From assembly GCA_950022295.1 (NCBI GenBank), contig OX465598.1, positions 343,369,324 to 343,433,323 of the forward strand: 64,000 nt of DNA, written 5' to 3'. This stretch comes from Bromus sterilis. Lineage: Eukaryota > Streptophyta > Magnoliopsida > Poales > Poaceae. Under the pieces are notes generated by a model. It ran no database searches. It was given only the letters and a program-made list of their open reading frames with translations, and was not told the origin of the DNA. Within the stretch, counting starts at the first letter, position 1; every line of letters starts with the position of its first letter. This document shows positions 63,752-64,000 of this stretch, piece by piece. The position numbers and the translations under genes were made by a program.

Positions 63752-64000
63752 TTTTTTTTTGACATTTTAAAACTCCCTTTATTCCTTCTCTACCAAAGTA
63801 GCATCGTTTACAATGTAATCCAGAATAAGGTTAGGTGGGGGATTCTAGCCAAGTACAGGGGGAAGAGAACTTGGCTAGCTTTGCTAGCTCATGAGCTACA
63901 CAATTGCTTTCTCTAAAACAGTGCTGGAACAGAACATGAGTAAACTCTTGCGACATGAAGAAGCAATCATCGAACATCGCACTTGCAGGGGAAGAAGAGC
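63752..64000 (-). mobile_element. 3' end of a LINE-type retrotransposon with RNase H domain (runs off the window)
   Basis: Read on the minus strand, the sequence codes for the last part of a plant RNase H (RVT_3) domain: FMSQEFTHVLFQHCFRESN followed by CVAHELAKLAKF. The stop is at 63831-63833, then about 75 bp of untranslated sequence and an A-run (T-run on the plus strand, 63751-63760). A coding end plus poly(A) tail is typical of non-LTR elements; a retrocopied host RNase H gene is the alternative. The start lies beyond 64000. Confidence 0.6.

Overview
This is nuclear DNA of a large-genome grass, almost certainly wheat or a close Triticeae relative. Pointers are a tetrameric alpha-amylase inhibitor (CM1/CM2-like) gene, nested Athila-type and Angela/BARE-sized LTR retrotransposons, CACTA and Stowaway elements, F-box/DUF295 fragments, and GC-rich monocot-type exons separated by long repeats. 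I see no rRNA, tRNA or CRISPR. LAYOUT: 1-9.8 kb is a low-copy stretch with damaged host genes, all on the minus strand: two parts of an F-box/DUF295 gene (2.4-4.1 kb), a CAF1-deadenylase-like pseudogene (4.7-5.05 kb) and an OMA1-like mitochondrial M48 metallopeptidase gene in three exons with one reading-frame break (5.76-7.96 kb). 9.8-13.5 kb holds small DNA transposons: a Stowaway interrupted by a second MITE, a 1.1-kb foldback structure and a 321-bp tandem duplication. Between them lies one intact-looking small gene for a 101-residue protein with one membrane segment (11.2-11.5 kb). 16.07-39.67 kb is a three-level nest. An Athila-like gypsy element on the minus strand (TSD ttaat) contains a second, related gypsy element (TSD gttac/cttac), whose 5' LTR is split by a full-length Ty1/copia element on the plus strand (TSD caaag). 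40.56-48.35 kb is a CACTA-like element without a transposase, carrying two inverted copies of a GC-rich gene-like segment. 48.82-60.45 kb is a CACTA element with a perfect 3-bp TSD (tta), subterminal repeats, a broken TNP2 transposase gene and a second broken gene ending in an Ulp1-like protease domain. 61.1-62.6 kb is the alpha-amylase inhibitor gene, the best-supported intact host gene, with a 206/212-bp tandem duplication upstream. The last 1.1 kb has Helitron-type 3' ends and the 3' end of a LINE-type element with an RNase H domain. HOW IT FITS TOGETHER: host genes at both edges are separated by about 50 kb of transposable elements inserted in layers. The two gypsy elements lack recognisable gag-pol genes, so they would have depended on proteins made elsewhere. 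The copia polyprotein and both CACTA genes are interrupted, so none of these copies looks autonomous as read. I found no convincing new host system. The least explained items are the uncharacterised ORF in the gag position of both gypsy elements, a 28-bp inverted motif shared upstream of both CACTA genes with a long hairpin beside one of them, and the inverted gene-like segments in the first CACTA-like element. All calls come from reading the sequence and remembered family features; no search was run.
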